A stretch of 64,000 nt of DNA from CAIXZV01 sp963697365 (GTDB lineage: Bacteria > Chloroflexota > Limnocylindria > Limnocylindrales > CSP1-4). The stretch covers positions 1 to 64,000 of the forward strand of contig CAVONT010000016.1 in the NCBI GenBank assembly GCA_963697365.1, read 5' to 3'. Position 1 is the stretch's first letter. The number at the start of each line of letters is the position of its first letter. The position numbers and the translations under genes are program-made. Below are positions 8,720 through 16,253 of this stretch, piece after piece. The notes below the pieces were generated by a model. The model saw only the letters and a list, made by a program, of their open reading frames with translations. It searched no databases and was not told the origin of the DNA.

Positions 8720-9308
8720 TCAGGGTTTGGCGGCGCGGCGCATGACCACGCGTGGCAGACCCGTGGCGGCCTTCGACGAGGTTGGCGACGCTTCGGAGAA
8801 CCCGGCTCGCTCGAACATACCGGCCGTGCCCGTGTAGGCGGACGCTGAGGTCATCCTCTCGCCGTCCGTGCGCACCGGGTACCCCTCGACCAGGCTTGCC
8901 CCGTGGGCAGCCGCATAGGCGACGGCGGACTCGAGCAGGGCACTCGCGACGCCCTTCCCGCGAGCTCGCTCTGGCGACCACGAAGCAGTTCACCACCCAG
9001 ACCCCGTCGCCGGGCAGCTGGGGGATCGTCCGGCTCCGGGCGTGGCGGGGGAAGTCCTCTCGCGGGCCGAGGCCCACCCAGCCGATGGCGACCCCGTCCT
9101 CCAGGGCCACGAGACCCGGCGCGGGTTCAGCGGCAACCAGCACCTCGAGGTCGGCGCGGTTCTCGAACGGCGTGGTGTTGGACCAGTTCGCTCCCGGCTT
9201 GCGCCAGTACTGGCACCAGCACCACTTCGCGTCACCGCCCGCCGAGAAGAGACTCGTGATGGCCGGCCAGAGCTCTGGAGAGGTGGGCACGATCTCAAGA
9301 GACCTCAC
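8720..9308 (-). CDS. GNAT acetyltransferase (frame break)
   Basis: A single-domain GNAT of about 195 residues, with the characteristic N-terminal AKWCWCQYWR and then GWVGLGPRED and VVNCFVVAR. The frame breaks near 8970, after which the acetyl-CoA loop and tail (GASLVEGYPVR, AGMFERAGF) continue in another frame and end at 8720. The GTG at 9308 overlaps the stop of the DUF4440-like gene as GTGA, so the two are coupled. The substrate is unknown. Confidence 0.75.
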
Positions 9309-9673
9309 GATGACTGCTCACCGACCGACTCCACCGGGAGCGGCGTCCCCTGGTGGAACCGCATCTGCCACCGTCCGTCACGCAGGACCCAGATCGAGGA
9401 CCGGATGGCCATCGCTCCTCGATACGTCACGAGGCACAGTCCCGGCGACAGTTGATCTACCCGGAAGTCCTCGAATGGAGTCGGGATTGGTGCTGGTCCG
9501 CTCTGCAGCAATGCAGCGATCGACCCTTTCGTCCAGATCCTTCCGCTCCGCCCGATCTCCATGAATTCTTCGGCCAGAAGGCTCAGCAAGCCCTCTGGCA
9601 CGCCGTCGGGGTTGCGGTCAGCGAGCGCACGCTCAAGCCGGAGAAGGTCATCCTCAATAGCTGTCCGATCCAT
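9305..9673 (-). CDS. DUF4440 / SnoaL-like NTF2-fold protein
   Basis: A 122-residue protein of the NTF2-like superfamily. The conserved pattern includes LAEEFMEIGRSGRIWTKG, a central strand ending LVTYRGA and the final strands with SSIWVLRDGRWQMRFHQGT. Such proteins are small hydrolases, cyclases or binding proteins; no specific activity can be assigned. The ATG at 9673 overlaps the stop of a 26-codon upstream ORF (TGATG). It is coupled to the downstream GNAT gene by GTGA. Confidence 0.8.
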   Translation of the reverse strand: MDRTAIEDDLLRLERALADRNPDGVPEGLLSLLAEEFMEIGRSGRIWTKGSIAALLQSGPAPIPTPFEDFRVDQLSPGLCLVTYRGAMAIRSSIWVLRDGRWQMRFHQGTPLPVESVGEQSS

Positions 9674-9753
9674 CACCGGCACCACTTGGGATCGCCGCGC
9701 GCGGCGTACAGCTCGGCAGCCGGGTGCCACAGCGCGGGCGAGGCAGGGGTCAT
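9673..9753 (-). CDS. 26-aa upstream ORF resembling a GNAT N-terminus
   Basis: A tiny ORF starts with ATG at 9753 and ends at a TGA that overlaps the next start. Its peptide (SPALWHPAAELY...GDPKWCR) resembles the N-terminus of the GNAT gene two genes downstream (SPELWPAITSLF...GDAKWCW). It is either the remnant of a duplicated GNAT or a short coupled ORF. It could also be a frame-broken start of a longer protein; I see no continuation in other frames. Confidence 0.35.
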   Translation of the reverse strand: MTPASPALWHPAAELYAARGDPKWCR

Positions 9754-9834
9754 CTCCACGCGTGCACAGTAGCGCCCGGGTCGCCCGGTCGTCTCGCCCT
9801 GAGCCGGTCATCTGTGCGCCGCTATCGGCAAGGG

Positions 9835-10182
9835 ATGAAGTCGGCCCCCGGGCTCGCGCTCGACACAGTCCGACCCTGTTCTCGTCGGCGCACTGCCCGA
9901 CTTCCCGCCGCGAGACATACGCAGGCGCAACTCCGCCGGTGCGCGACTCCTGCTCGGCTTCCTCGTCTGGGCCCTCGCGATGCTGCTGCTGTTCATGCTC
10001 GTCGCGTTCGGCCTCGGCGGGTTCGTCGCAATGACCAGCTTCCTTGGGCGGGGTTCGATGCCAAGAGCGTCGAGGACGTCCAGAGGGCAGCCTGGGCGAC
10101 GGTGCTCGCACTCGCGCTGGCGACGTCGCCATCTCGTCAAACCAGCGTCGCTGCACGCATGGTCGGCAGGCGTGCTCCCTGA
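9835..10182 (+). CDS. small membrane protein, frame-broken
   Basis: Protein-like sequence can be read through two frame changes: a start at ATG 9835, then VLVGALPDFPPRDIRRR, a clear membrane helix (LLLGFLVWALAMLLLFMLVA, about 9950-10030), and a tail GFDAKSVEDVQRAAWATVLA ending at 10182. Breaks would lie near 9870 and 10060. No family is recognised. The hydrophobic helix and codon pattern favour a real gene, but the breaks keep confidence low. It overlaps nothing else convincing. Confidence 0.35.
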   Translation: MKSAPGLALDTVRPCSRRRTARLPAARHTQAQLRRCATPARLPRLGPRDAAAVHARRVRPRRVRRNDQLPWAGFDAKSVEDVQRAAWATVLALALATSPSRQTSVAARMVGRRAP

Positions 10183-10195
10183 CGGTGGAGGCGGG

Positions 10196-10873
10196 TCACG
10201 GCGAAGGGGTGGCCGATGCCCGGCGTAGTTCGTAGACCCCTTGCCACACGTCTGCAGCGCAGCTCGCCGCGAACTCGAGGGTGCCATCGGGCCGCAGGCG
10301 AATGTAGTCGCGGCATGAGGGCCCGCCGCTGCATCCCTTGAAGGCACCGATGGCCTCGGGGTCGCCTTCCCGGAAGCGCAGCCACGGCCCGAGTTCGGGG
10401 GACGCGAGGCCCGGCCGCGGCTCGTCGACCTGGCCGTTGAAGAAGAGGTCCCACCCGCAGCCGACCTCGTTCCCCGATGCGTCCGTTCCGCTGGTGTACT
10501 GGTGTCCGCAGGGGGTGCTCCACGCGCAGGTTTGCAGCGTGACCGTGAAGACGAGCGGCGTCGTGCTGCCATACGGCGCGGGCGGTTCCTCCCATCGGCC
10601 GCTCCAGGTTCCGAGCAGCTCGGCAGGCATTGATGGCGGCGACGGCGGCGCGACCGTCTTGGCGGGGGTCGGGCTCGGGATCGCACTCGCCCTGGCCGGC
10701 CGCGTCGGGCTAGCGGTCGCGGTCGCTGGAGAGGTCGGGGTCGGCTCCGCCAGCGCCTCGGCCGAGGGGGAAGCCGTGGTCGCGGCAGGGGACTCCGACC
10801 CGGACGAGCAGGCAGCCAGCAGGATGGCGGCGCACGCGCCGACCGCAAGGCTGACGCGTCGAGGCGGTCGCAT
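10196..10873 (-). CDS. putative lipoprotein, 225 aa
   Basis: A lipoprotein with signal peptide and lipobox LLAAC (Cys near residue 22), then a long Ser/Pro/Ala/Thr linker of about 60 residues. The C-terminal domain of about 130 residues has six Cys (for example QTCAWSTPCGH and GCSGGPSCRDY), suggesting disulphides outside the cell. The ATG at 10873 has AGGAGG upstream. The family is not recognised; the domain begins LLGTWSGRW, reminiscent of small secreted beta-barrels. Confidence 0.75.
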   Translation of the reverse strand: MRPPRRVSLAVGACAAILLAACSSGSESPAATTASPSAEALAEPTPTSPATATASPTRPARASAIPSPTPAKTVAPPSPPSMPAELLGTWSGRWEEPPAPYGSTTPLVFTVTLQTCAWSTPCGHQYTSGTDASGNEVGCGWDLFFNGQVDEPRPGLASPELGPWLRFREGDPEAIGAFKGCSGGPSCRDYIRLRPDGTLEFAASCAADVWQGVYELRRASATPSP

Positions 10874-11055
10874 GGTGACAGGCCTCCTGGGACGCTCCTT
10901 GCGGGTCGGTCTCGCCAGTGGCTCGGCGCGGTCGCGGCGGCCGTAGCAGGGACTGCGCGTCTCAGCCTCCCGAACGGCGGCACGCTGCGCTGTCGAGGCG
11001 TCCAGGTATAGAGGCGAACGGCCCTCGCGACGAGCACCACTTGTGGACCGCCGGA

Positions 11056-11319
11056 TCAGGCCTCCGCCTCGGCCTCCATCGCGGCGAGGCGCGTGTAGTA
11101 GTCCGGCATTTCCCGGAGGTGGGCCAGGGCGATCTTCCCTGTCATCACGGGATCGTCCCCGGTCACGTTCGTCTCCGGGTCCCGGCGGCCGTGCTCCAGT
11201 TCCACCCCGAGCCCTGCGTGGAACTCCTCGAGGCTGAACGGGCTGGTTCCGAAGTCGATGCCGAGTTGCGCCGCGATCCGGCGGGCGTCATCGACGCTGA
11301 ACGAGGTCCCTGTGGTCAT
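11056..11319 (-). CDS. DUF5661 family protein, 87 aa
   Basis: An 87-residue protein matching DUF5661 in layout: an N-terminal helix-turn (DARRIAAQLGIDF), LEEFHAGLGVELEHG, then VTGDDPVMTGKIALAHL and the end LREMPDYYTRL. The function of the family is unknown. The ATG at 11319 is preceded by AAGGAGGA. It stands alone on the minus strand, divergent from the SH3-like lipoprotein gene. Confidence 0.75.
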   Translation of the reverse strand: MTTGTSFSVDDARRIAAQLGIDFGTSPFSLEEFHAGLGVELEHGRRDPETNVTGDDPVMTGKIALAHLREMPDYYTRLAAMEAEAEA

Positions 11320-11506
11320 CGCGTCCTCCTTGTGGCTCACCAGCCTTCTCGGCACGAAGCACAGGCGCAAGTGCCAACCGGCGCTCGGGGGCCGGTGTGG
11401 CCCGCCCAACGCGTCCACCCGACCCTGACACGATCCGCGCAGGGCGACTATCCTCCCTGCAGGGCACCCCGCCATTCGATGGACCAGCATGGAGGGACAC
11501 GGAACG

Positions 11507-11959
11507 ATGCGCCGTCTCACGCTCGCCGGAATGGTGACTGCACTCGTGCTGGTGGTCGTGGTCGGCTGCGGAGGCGGGTCCGCAAGTCCGTCACCCAGCG
11601 AGGCTGCCGAGACGGAGGCGCCGATCGTCACCGAGGCACCCGTCGAGATCCCCTCAGAATCATCCGTCGAGGAGACGCCCGCCGCCGCGTCCGGCGCGAT
11701 CCTCTACGCGGTGTGCGGGAACGTGTCCGGCCGGGCGGGACCTGCCTCGGACGAGAAACTTGTCGTCCGGATTGCCAAGGGTTCGAAGGTGCGGGTCGTC
11801 GAGACCGTGACCGGAGCCTCCTACGACGCCGGCAAGTGTGGCGAGTCCGGGGACCAGTGGCTCAAGATCACCAAGATCGCCGGGAAGTCGGTGCAGAAGC
11901 AGTACGACGTCGAGGCCGTCTATGCCGCCGCCGGCTTCTTCGGAGAAGGCCAGCCCTGA
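11507..11959 (+). CDS. SH3-like lipoprotein
   Basis: A lipoprotein of 150 residues: signal peptide MRRLTLAGMVTALVLVVVVG with lipobox Cys near residue 21, a Ser/Glu/Pro linker, then a domain with NVSGRAGPASDEKLVVRIAKG and VRVVETVTGASYD. This resembles the bacterial SH3 family that binds cell-wall or surface ligands. The ATG at 11507 gives a normal signal peptide with GGAGGG 10 bases upstream; an in-frame ATG at 11489 is also possible. Repeated CGCAGGCCCTGACG follows the stop. Confidence 0.7.
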   Translation: MRRLTLAGMVTALVLVVVVGCGGGSASPSPSEAAETEAPIVTEAPVEIPSESSVEETPAAASGAILYAVCGNVSGRAGPASDEKLVVRIAKGSKVRVVETVTGASYDAGKCGESGDQWLKITKIAGKSVQKQYDVEAVYAAAGFFGEGQP

Positions 11960-11969
11960 CGGCCGGCCG

Positions 11970-12005
11970 CGCAGGCCCTGACGCCCTGACACGCAGGCCC
12001 TGACG
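11970..12005. repeat. 14-bp direct repeat downstream of stop
   Basis: CGCAGGCCCTGACG occurs at 11970-11983 and 11992-12005, starting 11 bases after the stop at 11959. The core GCCCTGAC occurs four times between 11953 and 12004. Confidence 0.6.
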
Positions 12006-12043
12006 GCAAGGCGCAGACGCGGCAGGGCCGGGCCAGTCCGGCC

Positions 12044-12391
12044 TCAGCGCGCCGCGACGCCCGCAATCTCCACCTTGTAGCGCGGGGCGGCCAGCTTCGC
12101 CTCGACCGTCGCCCGTGCGGGCAGGTTCGCCGTGTCCACCCATGCGTCCCACGCGGTGTTCATCTCGGCCCAGGTGGCGATGTCGGTGAGCCAGATCTGG
12201 ACGGACAGCAGCTTCGACTTGTCCGTTCCGGCCTTCGCCAGGGTGGCGTCGATGTGGGCAAGGATGTCGGCTGTCTGCTCCGCGACAGAGGCGTCGGCCA
12301 GCTCGCTGACATGCCCGGCCAGGAACACGAGGTTGCCGAAGGCGACCCCTTCGGAGAGGCGGGCTCCAGGGTCGATCCGCTCGATGGTCAT
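12044..12391 (-). CDS. ridA: RidA family protein (YjgF/YER057c/UK114)
   Basis: A 115-residue RidA-family protein, the normal length. RidA hydrolyses reactive enamine/imine intermediates released by PLP enzymes. Family features are FLAGHVSE near residue 24, LLSVQIWLTDIATWAEMN and the C-terminal LPARATVEAKLAAP, which holds the conserved Arg that binds the substrate carboxylate. The ATG at 12391 has AGGAGC upstream. It is monocistronic and divergent from the next gene. This may be a RidA subfamily with a different substrate. Confidence 0.9.
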   Translation of the reverse strand: MTIERIDPGARLSEGVAFGNLVFLAGHVSELADASVAEQTADILAHIDATLAKAGTDKSKLLSVQIWLTDIATWAEMNTAWDAWVDTANLPARATVEAKLAAPRYKVEIAGVAAR

Positions 12392-12461
12392 GGCGTGCTC
12401 CTATGTGGGTCGATGGACTGCTGGTGGCCATTGTCCCGTGCCCGCTGCCAGCCTGTAGCCT

Positions 12462-13277
12462 GTGCTGGTGAAGCCCTACCAGCCCAGTTCTCCTCCGGGA
12501 TCCGCCGATGCTGCCGCGCCGGCACCGCCGGAGCGTCTCGAAGGTCTGGTGCGCGCGCGCGTGCTCGACGCCGAACTGGCGGCGCTGGTCTGGATCCTGC
12601 TCGGTTCGCGGACGCCTGTGATCGTGGCCGGGGAGGCGGCCGGGGGACGGGACGAAATGGCCGGTGCGCTGGCCGCCTGTGTGCCGTCAACCGCAACCCT
12701 TCTGCCGGTTACTGCGGACGACGAGTTCCCCTGGCTGCCCGAGGCGGAAGCCCTCGGCTGGACGACCGGCCTTGGCGAAGCGGGCGAATCGCCGGCCGTC
12801 CAGGCGGACCGCGCGACAGGTGTGCTCCTGGTGCGTGACCTCGCCGATCCCGGGGCTGGCGGACCCGGGGCAGACCGCGCCCGACTGGTCGTGCGGGCCC
12901 TCTCGCTCGGCTACGGCATGCTGGCGACGATGCCGGGAACCGGGCTGGACGACCTGCTGGAGCGCCTCGATCAGGGCGAGGTCGGGACGGTCGAAGACGA
13001 GCGCTCCCGGCTGGGTGTCGTCCTCGTGATGGCCGGGCCGGACGCGTCGCGCGGTGCGCGGGTGGCCGTCGCCCATTACGTGCGCCCCGTGGCGCTCGAT
13101 ACCCATGGACATGTGCAGCGCATGCCGCCCGCAGTGCTGGCGACCTGGAACCGCTCGACCGACCGCTGGGACCACTTCGCGTGGGGTGTCATGGACGAAC
13201 TCGCCGGACGCGTCGGCATGGCACCGCGGGATCTCGAGCGCGAGCAGGCTCGTCGGGCGGCGCTGCTCGCCGGCTGA
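12462..13277 (+). CDS. hypothetical protein with degenerate NTPase-like core
   Basis: A 271-residue protein without a recognised family. The segment LLGSRTPVIVAGEAAGGRDEMAGAL has the layout of a secretion-ATPase P-loop, but the Lys-Ser/Thr is missing, so nucleotide binding is doubtful. Later segments (GYGMLATMPGTGLDDLLERL) also recall pilus-type ATPases, which is weak evidence. GTG at 12462 or 12468 are equally possible starts, and no good ribosome site is seen. A 13-bp duplication covers the stop. Confidence 0.55.
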   Translation: MLVKPYQPSSPPGSADAAAPAPPERLEGLVRARVLDAELAALVWILLGSRTPVIVAGEAAGGRDEMAGALAACVPSTATLLPVTADDEFPWLPEAEALGWTTGLGEAGESPAVQADRATGVLLVRDLADPGAGGPGADRARLVVRALSLGYGMLATMPGTGLDDLLERLDQGEVGTVEDERSRLGVVLVMAGPDASRGARVAVAHYVRPVALDTHGHVQRMPPAVLATWNRSTDRWDHFAWGVMDELAGRVGMAPRDLEREQARRAALLAG

Positions 13278-13295
13278 CGGTACCGGCTGACGGTA
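13270..13295. repeat. 13-bp tandem duplication over a stop codon
   Basis: CCGGCTGACGGTA is repeated exactly (13270-13282 and 13283-13295); the first copy contains the TGA stop of the upstream gene. Confidence 0.7.
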
Positions 13296-13382
13296 CCGGC
13301 CGGTCGAGGGCGCGCGACCCCCTCGCGCTGCTAGGATCGGCGGAGACACCATCTGCCAGTCCATTCACCCGGGGGACCGCCC

Positions 13383-13859
13383 GTGCTCGACCTGTTCTTC
13401 GTCTTCCTGTACCTCCACATCATGGGCGCCATTGTTGCCTTCGGGCCCGGCTTTGCCGCGATGATCGTTGGCCCGATGGTGGCCAAGGAGCCCCAGTACG
13501 CGAACTTCTATGCCCGCACGCAGGTCGCGGCTGGTCGCAAGCTCATTACGCCGGTGGCTCTCTCGATGCTGTTGACCGGTATCGGCATGATCGTCGTCCG
13601 CGGCTGGGGAGCCGTCACGGCGGGCGGCCACTGGCTGGAGGTGGGCATCCTCCTCTACGTGATCTCGGTGATCGTCGCGATGGCCTACCAGGCGCCCGCC
13701 GGGCGCAAGCTGGTGGAGCTGACGTCGACGCCGCCGGTCCCTGGAGCGGGCCCGAACCCCGAGATCCAGAAGACCGCCAAGCGCGTCCGCATCGGCGGGA
13801 TCGTGCTTTCGCTGCTGACTGTGGCGATCGTGTTCACCATGGTGATGAACCCGGCCTGA
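13383..13859 (+). CDS. DUF2269 family membrane protein
   Basis: A 158-residue protein with four membrane helices, matching DUF2269 in layout: helix 1 YLHIMGAIVAFGPGFAAMI, then a loop ending AGRKLITPVALSMLLTGIGM, a third helix VGILLYVISVIVAM and a fourth IGGIVLSLLTVAIVFTMVM. The GTG at 13383 follows GGGGGA. Family function is unknown. Next to no obvious partner. Confidence 0.8.
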   Translation: MLDLFFVFLYLHIMGAIVAFGPGFAAMIVGPMVAKEPQYANFYARTQVAAGRKLITPVALSMLLTGIGMIVVRGWGAVTAGGHWLEVGILLYVISVIVAMAYQAPAGRKLVELTSTPPVPGAGPNPEIQKTAKRVRIGGIVLSLLTVAIVFTMVMNPA

Positions 13860-14100
13860 CGCGCCATCCGGCCCCCCGCCGGGGGCCATGTGCCCTGCCG
13901 AGGGGCCTATGTGGTCCGCCACGCTGGCGACGATCCGCACTCCGGTTTTTCGCGTCGGTCGGGCATCCTCCACGCAGTCGCCGCCGGGTGCCGCCGGACC
14001 GGCGCGCCGTGTGTTCCGTGGACGCAACCCCACGGCAACCGATGCGCACCCGGGCCCGCGGCTACCATCACATGCGACACCCGCAGGAGACATGGACCCG

Positions 14101-15502
14101 ATGCCCCACACCGCGACCTCCGTCGCCGACCTGGTCACCCGCCTCGATGGGATCGCCCGCATCGAGAGCGGCAAGCTGATCGTCGAGAACGCCGCCCGCT
14201 TCCGCTCCGAGCTCGCTGCCGATCTCGCGTGGACCGCCGCCTTCACGGCCGACGATGACACCGCCGAGGCGGCGCGCTGGCTGATCTGGGAGGGCGCCCA
14301 GGCCCTTGGGCGTCTGAGCGCCTCCATCCAGGACCTGTACGTGGCCCGTGCTCGCGGAGAGGTCGCCGGCTTCACCGTCCCGGCGCTCAACATCCGTGCC
14401 CAGACGTTCGACATGGCGCGCACGTTCTACGAGACCGCCGCGCGGATGGACGTCGGAGCGCTGATCTTCGAGCTTGCCCGCAGCGAGCAGACCTACACGT
14501 ACCAGCGGCCGATGGACTACGCGACGTCGGTACTTGCGGGCGCAATTGCCGCCGGCTGGCAAGGCCCCGTCTTCGTCCAGGGCGACCACTACCAGTTCAA
14601 CGCCAAGAAGTACGCCGCGGATCCCGAGGCCATGACCGAGGAGATTCGCCGGGCATGCCGCCTCGCGATCGAGGCGGGCTACCGCAACATCGACATCGAC
14701 AGCTCCACGCTCGTGGACCTGTCCAGGCGGCACGGTCCTCGAGCAGCAGCGCGACAACTTCGCGCGAGCCGCTGAGCTCACCGCGCTGATCCGGGGCCTC
14801 GAGGACGATGGCGTCACCATCAGTGTTGGCGGCGAGATCGGCGAGGTCGGCAAGACGAACTCGACGGTCGAGGAGATCACCGCGTACCTGGACGGCTTCA
14901 ACGCCGAGCTCGGCAGGCTGGCGCCAGGCGCCACGGGCCTGTCCAAGGTGCGCGTCGCCACCGGGACGAGCCATGGCGGCGTGCCGCTGCCGGGCGGCGG
15001 CGTGGCCGAGGTCAACCTGGACTTCGACGTGCTCGGCCGCCTCGGCGAGGTCGCTCGCCCGTACGGGCTTGCCGGAGCTGTCCAGCACGGCGCCTCCACG
15101 CTGCCGGACTCGATGTTCCACCGGTTCCCGAGGTGGAGACTGCCGAGATCCACCTGGCCACGGGGTGGCAGAACGCCCTCTACGATCACCCGGCATTCCC
15201 GGCCGCCCTCAGGGCCGAGGTCAAGGACTGGGTCCGCGCCAACGCGGCAGACGAGCGCAAGCCCGACCAGACCGAGGACCAGTTCCTCTACAGCTCGCGC
15301 AAGAAGGCCATCGGGCCGTTCAAGCGCCAGCTGTGGGAGCTCGAGACCAAGCACGAGATCCTGGTCGCGGCCGCCGCCAAGATCGGGCTACCTGTTCGAC
15401 CAGCTCCGCGTCACCGGCACGCTGGAGATGACGACGACGTACGTCAAGCCCGTCGCCGTCGCGCGGCCGATCCCGGCGGTCCTGGCCGCCGCGGCCGGCT
15501 GA
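14101..15502 (+). CDS. class II fructose-bisphosphate aldolase family protein (frame breaks)
   Basis: An aldolase of about 465 residues in the class II (zinc) FBP/tagatose aldolase superfamily. Visible landmarks are FTVPALNIR, GPVFVQGDHYQF (His ligand), NIDIDSSTLVDLS, VGGEIGEVG and KVRVATGTSHGG. The frame breaks near 14735, 15128 and 15388; two of these are explained by a gained G and a lost C in short runs. It is much longer than E. coli FbaA, like a subset of long bacterial homologues, with an extra C-terminal domain. AGGAGA lies 10 bases before the ATG at 14101. Confidence 0.82.
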
Positions 15503-15515
15503 CGGTCCGCACGCC

Positions 15516-16103
15516 GTGAGTGACGGCCCCGGCTTCCTCGTGATCCCGGGGCCGCCACCGCTCCCCATCCAGATCCGCCTCGAGGCCCCCGGCGATGAGC
15601 CGGGGGTCCGTCGTGTCAACCTCGCCGCGTTCACTGGACCAGAGGAGGCGGCGATCGTGGACGCCATCAGGGCCGAGGCTCCCGATGGCTGGCAGTCGCT
15701 GGTCGCGACGGGCGCGCCCGGCAGCGGCCACCTCGGGGAGATCGTCGGTCACCTGCTGTTGTCGCCGTGTCGGCTCGAAGCGCCCGATGGGTCGGTGCGC
15801 ACGACGGTGCTCGCGGTGGGGCCGGTGGCGGTGGACCCGGCCGTGCAGCGCCGGAGCGTGGGGTCCGCGCTCATGACCGCGGCGGTCGCGGTGGCGACCG
15901 CGCGTGGCGCTCCGGCCGTCGTGCTCCTGGGCTATCCCGACTACTACGCGCGCTTCGGCTTCGCGCCGGCGCGCGCCTTGGGCCTGCAGCCGCCGGCTGA
16001 TGCCTGGCCCGACGCGGCCTGGATGGCGAGGCTGCTACCGGCGTGGGACGACGGGATGAGCGGCACGGTCCACTACCCGGAGGCGTTCGGCCCCCTCGCG
16101 TAG
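15516..16103 (+). CDS. GNAT acetyltransferase (YhbS-like)
   Basis: A 195-residue single-domain GNAT similar in pattern to YhbS: RRVNLAAF at the first helix, the strand VGPVAVDPAVQRRSVGSALM (acetyl-CoA loop), and the late YPDYYARFGFAPARAL typical of this group. The acetyl-CoA loop is atypical (QRRSVGSAL instead of Q-x-x-G-x-G), so the Gly pair is partly lost. The GTG at 15516 lies 13 bases after the aldolase stop, suggesting cotranscription. Substrate unknown. Confidence 0.82.
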   Translation: MSDGPGFLVIPGPPPLPIQIRLEAPGDEPGVRRVNLAAFTGPEEAAIVDAIRAEAPDGWQSLVATGAPGSGHLGEIVGHLLLSPCRLEAPDGSVRTTVLAVGPVAVDPAVQRRSVGSALMTAAVAVATARGAPAVVLLGYPDYYARFGFAPARALGLQPPADAWPDAAWMARLLPAWDDGMSGTVHYPEAFGPLA

Positions 16104-16253
16104 TCCGATGGGCTAGGACTAACGGGTAGCCCTATTGGCACCAGTGGTGCATCCACGCGCCACCGATCACCGGCGATGCTCACGCCATGTCCCCGGGGTG
16201 GGCCCGAATATGGGTCGCGCACCGGTTAGCCGATCGAGCTGCGAGAGTGCAAC

